Source: Bacteroidota bacterium (GTDB lineage Bacteria > Bacteroidota > Bacteroidia > 2-12-FULL-35-15). From it: 64,000 nucleotides of DNA. Shown here in pieces: positions 57,804-64,000 of this stretch. The stretch's first letter is position 1, and each line of letters begins with the position of its first letter. The DNA lies in the NCBI GenBank assembly GCA_016707685.1, contig JADJHE010000014.1:30152-94151 (forward strand), given 5' to 3'. The translations under genes were made by a program, and so were the position numbers. The notes beneath the pieces are model-generated. The model ran no database searches, was not told where the DNA came from, and saw nothing but the letters and a program-made list of their open reading frames with translations.

Positions 57804-59033
57804 CTAAATTTTTTCTATAATTACTGCATATCCTTGTCCAACACCGATGCACATGGTAACCAATGCATATTTTTTATTTTGCCTGCCTGCCGGCAAGGCA
57901 GGCTCGTGCAATTCAATTGCTGCTGAATTTAAAATACGTGCACCACTCATTCCTAATGGATGACCTAATGCAATGGCACCACCATTTGGATTGATGCGAG
58001 GATCGTTATCTGCTAAACCTAAAGCACGCGTACAAGCTAATGATTGAGCTGCAAATGCTTCGTTTAACTCTATAATGTCAATGTCTTTCAATGTTAAGCC
58101 TGCACGCTTTAATGCCATGTTACTAGCTTCTACTGGACCAATTCCCATGATGCGAGGTTCAACACCTGCAACACCACTTGAAATAATTTTTGCTAATGGT
58201 TTTAGATTGTATTTTTTTACGGCTTCATCCGATGCTAATAAAATAGCAGCAGCACCATCATTTAATCCAGATGCATTTCCAGCAGTTACTGTTCCACCTT
58301 CTTTTTTAAATGCACCTTTTAATTTTGCTAATCCTTCCATACTAGTTTCAGGACGGATGAATTCATCTTTGTCAAATAGTTTTGGATCACCTTTGCGTTG
58401 AGGAATTTCAACTGCAACAATCTCTTTTGCAAATCGTCCTTTTGCTTGTGCAGCTGTTGCTTTTTGTTGACTCCATACTGCAAATTTATCTTGGTCTTCT
58501 CTACTTATTTTATCTCTGTCGGCTAAATTTTCAGCAGTTTCACCCATTCCATCAACACCATAAAGTTCTTTCATTTTAGGATTGATAAATCTCCATCCAA
58601 AACTAGAATCGAATAATTGTTGGTCGCGGCCAAATGCACCCGATGCTTTCGACATTACCAATGGACCGCGTGTCATGTTTTCAACACCACCCGAAATCAT
58701 TAAATCGGTTTCGCCAATCATGATGCTACGAGCTGCAGCCATAGTTGCTGATAAGCCCGATGCACACAAACGATTTACTGTTTCGCCTGGAACTTGATAA
58801 GGTAATCCAGCAAGTAATAATGCCATACGAGCAACATTGCGATTGTCTTCTCCCGCTTGGTTAGCACAACCCATAATTACATCACCAATTTCTTTTTGAT
58901 CAATAGATGGATTGCGTTTCATTAATTCTTTTAATACAATTGCGGCTAAATCATTGGTATGAACAGTTGAAAGTGTTCCACCAAAATTTCCGATTGGAGT
59001 TCTAACTCCGTCAATGATGTATGCGTTTTTCAT
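57804..59033 (-). CDS. paaJ: 3-oxoadipyl-CoA / 3-oxo-5,6-dehydrosuberyl-CoA thiolase
   Basis: 409 residues. Catalytic Cys in VNRLCASGLSAT (about 91), His in NPNGGAIALGHPLGMSGAR and the second Cys in VTMCIGVGQG. Opening AYIIDGVRTPIGNFGGTLS and RDKISREDQDKFA fit PaaJ/PcaF rather than FadA. Near the C-terminus the sequence reads ELHEPALPAGRQNKKYALV: about eight residues, LPAGRQ-centred, are inserted where other PaaJ proteins have a direct ELxxRNKKYA; the insert is a GC-rich palindrome (57881-57903). The enzyme should remain active because the insert lies between active-site motifs on a surface loop, which is inferred. Confidence 0.93.
   Translation of the reverse strand: MKNAYIIDGVRTPIGNFGGTLSTVHTNDLAAIVLKELMKRNPSIDQKEIGDVIMGCANQAGEDNRNVARMALLLAGLPYQVPGETVNRLCASGLSATMAAARSIMIGETDLMISGGVENMTRGPLVMSKASGAFGRDQQLFDSSFGWRFINPKMKELYGVDGMGETAENLADRDKISREDQDKFAVWSQQKATAAQAKGRFAKEIVAVEIPQRKGDPKLFDKDEFIRPETSMEGLAKLKGAFKKEGGTVTAGNASGLNDGAAAILLASDEAVKKYNLKPLAKIISSGVAGVEPRIMGIGPVEASNMALKRAGLTLKDIDIIELNEAFAAQSLACTRALGLADNDPRINPNGGAIALGHPLGMSGARILNSAAIELHEPALPAGRQNKKYALVTMCIGVGQGYAVIIEKI
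57881..57903. repeat. GC-rich palindromic insert within paaJ
   Basis: GCCTGCC (57885-57891) pairs with GGCAGGC (57897-57903) around a 5-nt GGCAA loop; GCCT is repeated at 57881. It interrupts an AT-rich gene but preserves the frame, adding ALPAGRQ-type residues. Palindromes encoding LPAGR are known to recur in proteins of environmental bacterial genomes, from memory. Confidence 0.8.
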
Positions 59034-59039
59034 TTTTCT

Positions 59040-59073
59040 GCGAATTACGAATTGTTACGAATTTACGAATTGT
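59040..59073. repeat. CGAATT tandem repeats upstream of paaJ
   Basis: Four copies of CGAATT at spacings of 7, 10 and 8 bases occur 7 bp upstream of the paaJ start, between it and paaI. Unexplained by coding. Confidence 0.6.
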
Positions 59074-59078
59074 CTATT

Positions 59079-59506
59079 TTATTTTTCTTCTGGAAACCAT
59101 TCTTTACTTGTGCGGTATACTGTCCTTTTAAACAATGCTACTTTGTTGTGTTGGTTGATACTTTAATGTGATATACACCAACTTTATTTGACAAACTCAT
59201 TTCTTCAGCGGTAGCGGTAATAATATCGCCTTCTTTTAGTGATTCAGTGTGAGATATACTTGTCTCAACGGAAACACTCATTCTGCCATGTGAATTGGAT
59301 GCGAATGCTAATGCACTATCAGCAAGTGAATAGGTGATGCCACCATGAGCAATTGCAAAACCATTTAGCATTTCTTTTCGAATAGTCATTCGTAAAACAC
59401 ATTTACCTTGCTTTACTTCTAATCGCTCAATGCCTAGCCATTGGCTGAACCAATCGCTATCATACATTTTGCTGACAATTTTTTCAGGGAGTGTGTTATC
59501 GCTCAT
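59079..59506 (-). CDS. paaI: PaaI hotdog thioesterase, frameshifted near C-terminus
   Basis: About 142 codons. Hotdog fold with the PaaI signature RKEMLNGFAIAHGGITYSLADSALAFASNS (catalytic Asp region), then SVETSISHTESLKEGDIITATA. At VSTNTT the frame stops (59138); in the next frame it continues ALFKRTVYRTSKEWFPEE to the TAA at 59079, a normal PaaI end, so one base is missing (TK|VALF). Removes CoA from dead-end ring-hydroxylated intermediates. 10 bp downstream of paaH. Confidence 0.9.
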
Positions 59507-59516
59507 TGTTCTTGTT

Positions 59517-60704
59517 TTAATTGAAAAATTTTTTGCTGTCTTTCGCCATCATTTTCATTAACACACATGGGCGGTAACGATCTTCTCCATACAACTCATA
59601 CATGATTTCCAATGTATTTAAAATGTTTTGAAGTCCCAATTCATCCGACCATTTTAATAATCCTTTTGGATAGTTAACACCTTTGGTCATTGCTAAATCT
59701 AAATCTTCTTTTGTTGCTAATTGCAAATACAAAGAGTCTATAGCTTCGTTAATGAGCATTGCAATCACTCGGTTGAAAATGTATTTTCCTAATTCTTCGT
59801 TTTGATTTGGTTGAGGAGGAGTTGTTCCTTCTGCATAATTGTAATAGCCTCTACCTGATTTACGACCAAATAGTTTTGCTTCATACAATCGTTTTTGTGT
59901 TAAACTTGGTTTGAAACGAGGCTCGTAAAAGAATTGCTCCCAAACGCTTTCTGTTACTTTGTAATTGATATCGTTTCCAATAAAATCCATTAATTCGAAT
60001 GGCCCCATTTTGAATCCACCAAAGGTTTTTAATGCCCAATCGATGGTTGCAAAATCAGCCATTCCTTCTTCGTATATACGAATGGATTCACCATAGTAGG
60101 AGCGAGCAACACGATTAACAATAAATCCAGGCGTGTCTTTTGTGAGCACGGTTGCTTTTCCCCAGCTATCAATTATTTTTTTTGATTCGATGGTTATTGC
60201 ATGGTCTGTTGTAATGGCTGGAATTATTTCAACCAATGGCATTAATGGTGCCGGATTGAAAAAATGAATTCCAATTACTCTATTTGATTTTTTGCAAGCA
60301 GAAGCAATGGATGCAATGGATAGAGAAGAAGTATTACTTGCTAAAATGCAATCATCAGCAACGATTGTTTCTAATTCAGAAAATACTTTTTGTTTTACAT
60401 CTATGTTTTCAATGATCGCTTCGATGATAAGTCCGCAATTTTTGAAATCACCCAGATTAGAAGCATATTTTGTTTTTGCTAAAATTGCCTTGGAAGCATC
60501 TTCAGTCAATTTTTGCTTTTCAACTAACTTGTTTAGTGTGCTTATTAAGTTGGCTTTTGCTTTATCGAGTGCCGCTTGATTATTATCGTAAATGATTACT
60601 TCGTGACCAGCAGTTGCTGCTACTTGTGCTATTCCTGCTCCCATGGCTCCAGAGCCTATGATTCCTATAATGTTGTTGGTTGTTAGTTGTTGGTTGTTGG
60701 GCAT
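59517..60704 (-). CDS. paaH: 3-hydroxyadipyl-CoA dehydrogenase
   Basis: 395 residues, longer than PaaH single-domain forms (about 280), with an extra 3HCDH_C repeat. NAD-binding IIGIIGSGAMGAGIAQVAATAGHEV, catalytic His-Glu in RVIGIHFFNPAPLMPLVEII, and GFIVNRVARSYYGESIRIYEEG. The start ATG 60704 produces MPNNQQLTTNN before the fold begins; residues 2-11 come from the heptamer array 60673-60700. Oxidises 3-hydroxyadipyl-CoA in the phenylacetate pathway. A shorter native start is likely. Confidence 0.93.
   Translation of the reverse strand: MPNNQQLTTNNIIGIIGSGAMGAGIAQVAATAGHEVIIYDNNQAALDKAKANLISTLNKLVEKQKLTEDASKAILAKTKYASNLGDFKNCGLIIEAIIENIDVKQKVFSELETIVADDCILASNTSSLSIASIASACKKSNRVIGIHFFNPAPLMPLVEIIPAITTDHAITIESKKIIDSWGKATVLTKDTPGFIVNRVARSYYGESIRIYEEGMADFATIDWALKTFGGFKMGPFELMDFIGNDINYKVTESVWEQFFYEPRFKPSLTQKRLYEAKLFGRKSGRGYYNYAEGTTPPQPNQNEELGKYIFNRVIAMLINEAIDSLYLQLATKEDLDLAMTKGVNYPKGLLKWSDELGLQNILNTLEIMYELYGEDRYRPCVLMKMMAKDSKKFFN
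60673..60700. repeat. Heptamer array TTGTTGG x4 at paaH 5' end
   Basis: Four 7-bp units (TTGTTGG, one TTGTTAG) read on the plus strand; on the minus strand they read CCAACAA and encode NNQQLTTNN of PaaH. They are the inverted counterpart of the array at 61084-61118. Confidence 0.8.
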
Positions 60705-60707
60705 TCC

Positions 60708-61073
60708 TTAATTAAGTTTTTGATAATAATTTATAAATCCGTTTAGTAACTTTTTACAAGTTGCAATGTTTTCAATGCTGTTATTTAATAGTTCTTCGTT
60801 TATATAGTTTTGGTCAAATGCAATATAAATTTGTGTTTCCAATTCAAACAGTGAGCCTCTACTTATATAAAAGAATTGGATAGAATCCTTTGTGTGATTC
60901 CTACCACATCCTTCTGCAATATTTGATGGGATTGAAACTGCGCATCTTCTTATTTGTGAAGTTAATCCGTAAAGCTCATCTTTTGGGAATTCTTTCGTAA
61001 TCGTATATATCTGATTTACTAGTTTACGACTTTCTTTCCATACATCAAGATCATTATATGTTTTATAGTTCAT
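60708..61073 (-). CDS. Four-helix bundle protein (S23/TIGR02436 type)
   Basis: 121 residues from MNYKTYNDLDVWKESR at 61073; an upstream TTG start at 61097 falls in the repeat and is not native. The family motif LTSQIRRCAVSIPSNIAEGCGRNHTKDSIQFFYISRGSLFELETQ is intact (helices 2-3). Such genes occur as 23S rRNA intervening-sequence inserts and as stand-alone genes of unknown role. It is bracketed by heptamer arrays, within the paa operon between paaG and paaH and only 3 bp from the paaH start. Confidence 0.92.
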   Translation of the reverse strand: MNYKTYNDLDVWKESRKLVNQIYTITKEFPKDELYGLTSQIRRCAVSIPSNIAEGCGRNHTKDSIQFFYISRGSLFELETQIYIAFDQNYINEELLNNSIENIATCKKLLNGFINYYQKLN

Positions 61074-61083
61074 TTCTAAAATT

Positions 61084-61118
61084 CTAACAACTAACAACTA
61101 ATAACCAACAACCAATAG
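61084..61118. repeat. Heptamer array CTAACAA x5 between paaG and four-helix gene
   Basis: Five 7-bp units (CTAACAA twice, CTAATAA, CCAACAA, CCAATAG) run up to the stop codon of paaG at 61119. Orientation is opposite to that of 60673-60700, so the two arrays form imperfect terminal inverted repeats around the gene. Confidence 0.8.
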
Positions 61119-61895
61119 TTAATACCCTTTAAAAACTGGTTTACGTTTTTCTAAAAAAGCATTTACACCTTCATTGTAATCGTAGCTCTGAGCTGCTTTT
61201 ACTTGTTCATTTCCTTCAGCAATTAATTGGTGTTCCAAATTATTGGTCATGCTTTGGTTCAATAATTTTTTTGTTAAACCAATGCCAATTGTAGGCATAT
61301 CCGCTAATGTTTTTGCAATTGCTAATGCTTCGGTTTGTAAGTTAGCATCCTCAGCTACTTTGTAAATCATTCCCATTTTTTCGGCATCATGTGCCGAAAC
61401 TTTATCACCCAACATCATTAATGCAGAGGCTTTTCCGAAACCAATTAAGCGAGGTAAAAAGAATGTTCCACCGCTATCAGGGATAAGGCCAATTTTACTA
61501 AATGCTTGAATAAAGGCAACTGAACTTCCTGCAATAACAACATCGCAAGCTAAAGCAATGTTGGCACCAGCGCCAGCAGCAACACCATTCACAGCACAAA
61601 TAATCGGCTTTTCGATGGTTCTTATTTTTTCGATAATGGGATTGTAGTGTTCACGAACGATGCGTTCAATTCCAGGGCCGCTTGTGTCCATTGCTTCCGA
61701 TAAATCCTGTCCAGCACAAAACGCTTTTCCTTCTCCCGTTATAAAGATTGCTCTAACAGTTGTATTTACTTTTGCTTTGTCCAATTCTGCTTGTAATTGC
61801 AGCGCCATCTCACGATTAAAGCTATTAAATTTATCAGGACGATTTAGTGTAAGTTTTAATACACTGCCATCAATTTCAGATTTTATAAAGGTCAT
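61119..61895 (-). CDS. paaG: Ring 1,2-epoxyphenylacetyl-CoA isomerase (enoyl-CoA hydratase family)
   Basis: 258 residues. Crotonase fold with oxyanion hole FCAGQDL and AVNGVAAGAGANIALACD, and PDSGGTFFLPRLIG, the catalytic Asp-containing loop typical of PaaG rather than PaaF (which has E/E). FIQAFSKIGLIPDSGG is close to other PaaG. Converts the epoxide to the oxepin-CoA. Lies upstream of the four-helix bundle insert, so would have been adjacent to paaH before insertion. Confidence 0.93.
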   Translation of the reverse strand: MTFIKSEIDGSVLKLTLNRPDKFNSFNREMALQLQAELDKAKVNTTVRAIFITGEGKAFCAGQDLSEAMDTSGPGIERIVREHYNPIIEKIRTIEKPIICAVNGVAAGAGANIALACDVVIAGSSVAFIQAFSKIGLIPDSGGTFFLPRLIGFGKASALMMLGDKVSAHDAEKMGMIYKVAEDANLQTEALAIAKTLADMPTIGIGLTKKLLNQSMTNNLEHQLIAEGNEQVKAAQSYDYNEGVNAFLEKRKPVFKGY

Positions 61896-61958
61896 AATAT
61901 TTGATTTTTTTCGAGAATCAAATATACGGTCAATTGGTTGATAAAGAAAGAGGAATTG

Positions 61959-63092
61959 TTATTTTTTGAAAGTAATTTCGTAAAATGAACCATTCTCGTT
62001 TTTATGAGAAATGGTAGCATTTATTTGTTCGATTAATGAGTCGATAATTTCGAAACCAACAGAATTTGTTTTGATTTTTTTATGGTCGAATCCTGGGCCA
62101 TTGTCGGCTACAATGAGTTTAACAAATTCACCCTTCTCCACTAATGATAATTTAATAGTACCAGATTTTTTTTTCTTAAATGCGTGCTTAAAAGAGTTCG
62201 TTACCAATTCGTTTATAATTAGCGCTAGCGGAATTGCAATCGAAACATTTAAGGTAACATCTTTTATTTCTCGTTCAATTTCAATTTCTTTATTTTTAAT
62301 ATCTATTGAATCAATTAAGTTGTCGAGGATTAAATTTAAATATTTTTTAAAGTTGACTTGAGAGTATGATTTCGATTGGTATAATAATTCGTGAACGGCA
62401 GCAATCGACATCAATCGATTTCTTGTTTCTTGAAACAAAAACTTATGATATTCATCTTGTGCTTTTTCAGACTGCATGTTGATCAGGCTTGAAATAATTG
62501 CCAAGTTGTTTTTAACTCGATGGTTAACCTCCTGAAGAAGAATTTTTTGTTCTGTTAAAGCTTTTTCTAATTCTAGTTTCGCTTTTTGTTTGGCATCTGT
62601 TTCGATTGCTAACGATATCATTTGGGCAATTACTAATCCAAACTTTTGTTCTCGCTCTGTCCAGTTTCGAGCAGTTTTTGTGTTTTCAAAGCATACTAAT
62701 CCAACCAATTCTCCTCCAATATGAATAGGTATATCCATAAGCGAATGGACATCCAGTGGTTTTAGATAAATATCTAATAACTCAGCAGCTTGCTTGTTTT
62801 TGAATGTATCGTTTGTTATGACTATTTCCCGACTAGTTAAAAGTTTGAAATAATTGGGAAGATCTTTTTGGGTTAAGTTTGGCGATAATTCTAAGCTCGG
62901 ATTTAGTAGATCATAATTTCCAATACATTTTATTTCGGAAAAATTATTTACAAATATCCAAGCATTAACACGTTGTGTTTTGATTGCTGCTGATGCGGTG
63001 GAAATTATTTCAAAAATAGCTTCATTAAACTTTCCATCACGTATTTTACGTGATTTAGAAAGGTGTTCTACGATATTGAATAATTCGGGCAT
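61959..63092 (-). CDS. GAF-domain histidine kinase (HisKA_2/HWE-like)
   Basis: 377 residues, no membrane segment. N-terminal GAF domain (about 15-165: EIISTASAAIKTQRVNAWIF, DVHSLMDIPIHIGGELVGLVCFEN), short coiled coil (AIETDAKQKAKLELEKALTEQK), HisKA_2 phosphoacceptor EVNHRVKNNLAIISSLINMQS (His about 191), and HATPase_c with ELVTNSFKHAFKKKKSG, DNGPGFD and GFEIIDSL. A soluble sensor, so the ligand is probably intracellular; phenylacetyl-CoA or another pathway intermediate is speculation. No response regulator is adjacent. It interrupts paaD and paaG. Confidence 0.88.
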   Translation of the reverse strand: MPELFNIVEHLSKSRKIRDGKFNEAIFEIISTASAAIKTQRVNAWIFVNNFSEIKCIGNYDLLNPSLELSPNLTQKDLPNYFKLLTSREIVITNDTFKNKQAAELLDIYLKPLDVHSLMDIPIHIGGELVGLVCFENTKTARNWTEREQKFGLVIAQMISLAIETDAKQKAKLELEKALTEQKILLQEVNHRVKNNLAIISSLINMQSEKAQDEYHKFLFQETRNRLMSIAAVHELLYQSKSYSQVNFKKYLNLILDNLIDSIDIKNKEIEIEREIKDVTLNVSIAIPLALIINELVTNSFKHAFKKKKSGTIKLSLVEKGEFVKLIVADNGPGFDHKKIKTNSVGFEIIDSLIEQINATISHKNENGSFYEITFKK

Positions 63093-63159
63093 TCGTGGGT
63101 GTTAATTGTTGTCTTATTGTAAAAATAAGCCATTTAATCGAAAAAGTCAATAGTGGATT

Positions 63160-63645
63160 TTAGATACATTTAAAATAATCGAAAGGCTCTTTGCAATCCA
63201 AGCATTTATACAAAGCTTTACAAGCTGTTGAGCCAAATTGAGAAATCATTTCGGTATTTTGAGAGCCACATTGAGGGCATTTTAAAATTTTAGCTTTTCC
63301 AATTAAAACTCCTTTGTCTACACTAGAGTGGAGTGGTGGTGCAATTCCATATTGTCTCAATTTTTCTTTTGCTTCTGGTGTTATCCAGTCGGTAGTCCAA
63401 GTAGGTGTGTAAACCAATTTTACGATAATGTTGCCTACATTTTTATCTGCTAATGCTTCTTTAATTTGATCTTCAATTAGTTTCATAGCAGGGCAACCGC
63501 TATATGTTGGAGTGATATAGACTTCACAGTTTCCATCTTTTAGTTCAACGCGCTGAAGAATTCCTAAATCTTTAATTGTAATTACAGGAATTTCTGGATC
63601 AGGAATTACTGAGAGTAGTTCGTATATTTCTTTCTCGTTTAGCAT
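63160..63645 (-). CDS. paaD: Phenylacetyl-CoA epoxidase subunit PaaD
   Basis: 161 residues from MLNEKEIYELLSVIPDPEIPV at 63645; an ATG at 63684 adds 13 residues overlapping a hairpin. N-terminal MIP18/DUF59 domain (PDPEIPVITIKDLGILQ, PTYSGCPAMKLIEDQI) and a C-terminal Zn/Fe-S motif CPQCGSQNTEMISQFGSTAC...CLDCKEPFDYFKC. Needed for maturation of PaaABCE. Follows paaC by 82 bp with a hairpin between. Confidence 0.94.
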   Translation of the reverse strand: MLNEKEIYELLSVIPDPEIPVITIKDLGILQRVELKDGNCEVYITPTYSGCPAMKLIEDQIKEALADKNVGNIIVKLVYTPTWTTDWITPEAKEKLRQYGIAPPLHSSVDKGVLIGKAKILKCPQCGSQNTEMISQFGSTACKALYKCLDCKEPFDYFKCI

Positions 63646-63673
63646 GTTGTAGTTTGTTTTATATAACAAAAAT

Positions 63674-63706
63674 AAATCCTCCAATGTTTAACGCAAAGGA
63701 GGATTT
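63674..63706 (-). terminator. Intercistronic hairpin between paaC and paaD
   Basis: AAATCCTCC / GGAGGATTT with a 15-nt loop; on the minus strand followed by ATTTTTG. Weak T tract and location inside an operon suggest attenuation or mRNA processing rather than a full stop. Confidence 0.45.
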
Positions 63707-63727
63707 ACAAATTCTAATTCGAATAAA

Positions 63728-64000
63728 TTACCATTTTGCATCTGGATACGCACGTTGTAAGTATTGCATTTCCGCTAATATATAACCTAAACTTTCTGTA
63801 TGAACTCCTTTTCTGCTTCCTGTTTGCATGTATGCATCAGCTGGTATAGTTAATGTTGCTTCTAATAAAACTTCGGTAATGATTTTTTTCCAACGTGTTT
63901 TGAGTGTGTTCAAGTCAACTGCAATTCCTTCTTTTATTAAGAGTGCATCTACTTCATTCATCTCAAATAACTCACCTGTGTACATCCAAATGTCATCAAA
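63728..64000 (-). CDS. paaC: Phenylacetyl-CoA epoxidase subunit PaaC, C-terminal part
   Basis: The last 90 residues are in the window; the start is to the right. FDDIWMYTGELFEMNEVDALL, WKKIITEVLLEATLTIP and GRKGVHTESLGYILAEMQYLQRAYPDAKW match the PaaC C-terminus. PaaC is the structural partner of catalytic PaaA in the di-iron epoxidase. The frame remains open to base 64000; ATG at 63985 is internal. The order paaC-paaD agrees with the canonical paaABCDE. Confidence 0.9.
   Translation of the reverse strand, partial: FDDIWMYTGELFEMNEVDALLIKEGIAVDLNTLKTRWKKIITEVLLEATLTIPADAYMQTGSRKGVHTESLGYILAEMQYLQRAYPDAKW

Noticed and set aside
1..64000. tRNA, rRNA, tmRNA, prophage or insertion sequence
   Set aside because: No cloverleaf, rRNA signature, integrase or transposase frame was recognised by eye; a covariance-model search would be decisive.

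Overview
The window is a stretch of a low-GC Bacteroidota chromosome. Supporting signs are the TAnnTTTG promoter boxes with a TTTG/TTG box about 19-20 bp upstream (best seen before rpsF, the leucine dehydrogenase gene, the gene at 47741 and rplS), several secreted proteins with type IX secretion (T9SS) sorting domains of both type A and type B, collagen-like proteins with the Bacteroidota VGIGT..P head domain, a DUF3276/PUR protein, a long-form NusB, TlpA/DUF4369-type thiol oxidoreductases and a Bacteroidota-ordered phenylacetate (paa) cluster. The genus cannot be named from sequence alone. No tRNA, rRNA, CRISPR array, prophage or insertion sequence was seen.

Layout. 1-7476: surface and adhesin genes on the minus strand (two collagen-like paralogues, a small exported protein, and a roughly 1,420-residue choice-of-anchor L / T9SS type B protein). 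7603-17453: housekeeping genes dnaX, rpsF-rpsR-rplI, a MazG-like gene, a LOG-family gene and uvrA, then a CotH/lamin-tail T9SS protein. 17525-27403: a minus-strand envelope and exopolysaccharide locus (lytic transglycosylase, WecA/MraY-like initiator, rfbC, Wzc-like tyrosine kinase, Wza-like export lipoprotein, GT4, AsnB-like enzyme, phosphodiester-glycosidase-like protein). 27509-33657: a sodium symporter, a DnaJ-domain membrane protein, unknown and redox proteins, DUF3276 and an ABC exporter. 33867-42647: leucine dehydrogenase, nusB-DUF1573-yajC, ybbR-coaE, small membrane proteins, bifunctional NAD(P)HX repair enzyme, bcp and recA. 42732-52513: TPR lipoprotein, SCO1/TlpA redox proteins, a T9SS protein, prfC, rplS, ferredoxin plus U32 peptidase. 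52737-56953: small unknown genes and a T9SS BNR/dockerin protein. 56958-64000: a paa operon running leftward (paaC, paaD, [histidine kinase], paaG, [four-helix bundle], paaH, paaI, paaJ, [four-helix remnant], paaY) for aerobic phenylacetyl-CoA epoxidation and ring cleavage.

An important feature is a high density of reading-frame breaks. At least eleven genes, including essential dnaX, are interrupted by single-base frameshifts (often at homopolymers) or by an in-frame TAG, while the encoded families continue cleanly in the next frame. The simplest reading is residual indel error in the assembly rather than gene decay. Such genes are annotated at full reconstructed extent.

The most unusual non-coding structure lies in the paa operon: a GC-rich palindrome inserted in frame in the thiolase gene (adding LPAGR-type residues), 7-bp-period repeat arrays in inverted orientation on either side of a four-helix bundle gene (one of them encodes the N-terminus of PaaH), further short repeats upstream of paaY and paaJ, and a four-helix bundle gene remnant. 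No clearly new multi-gene system was found.
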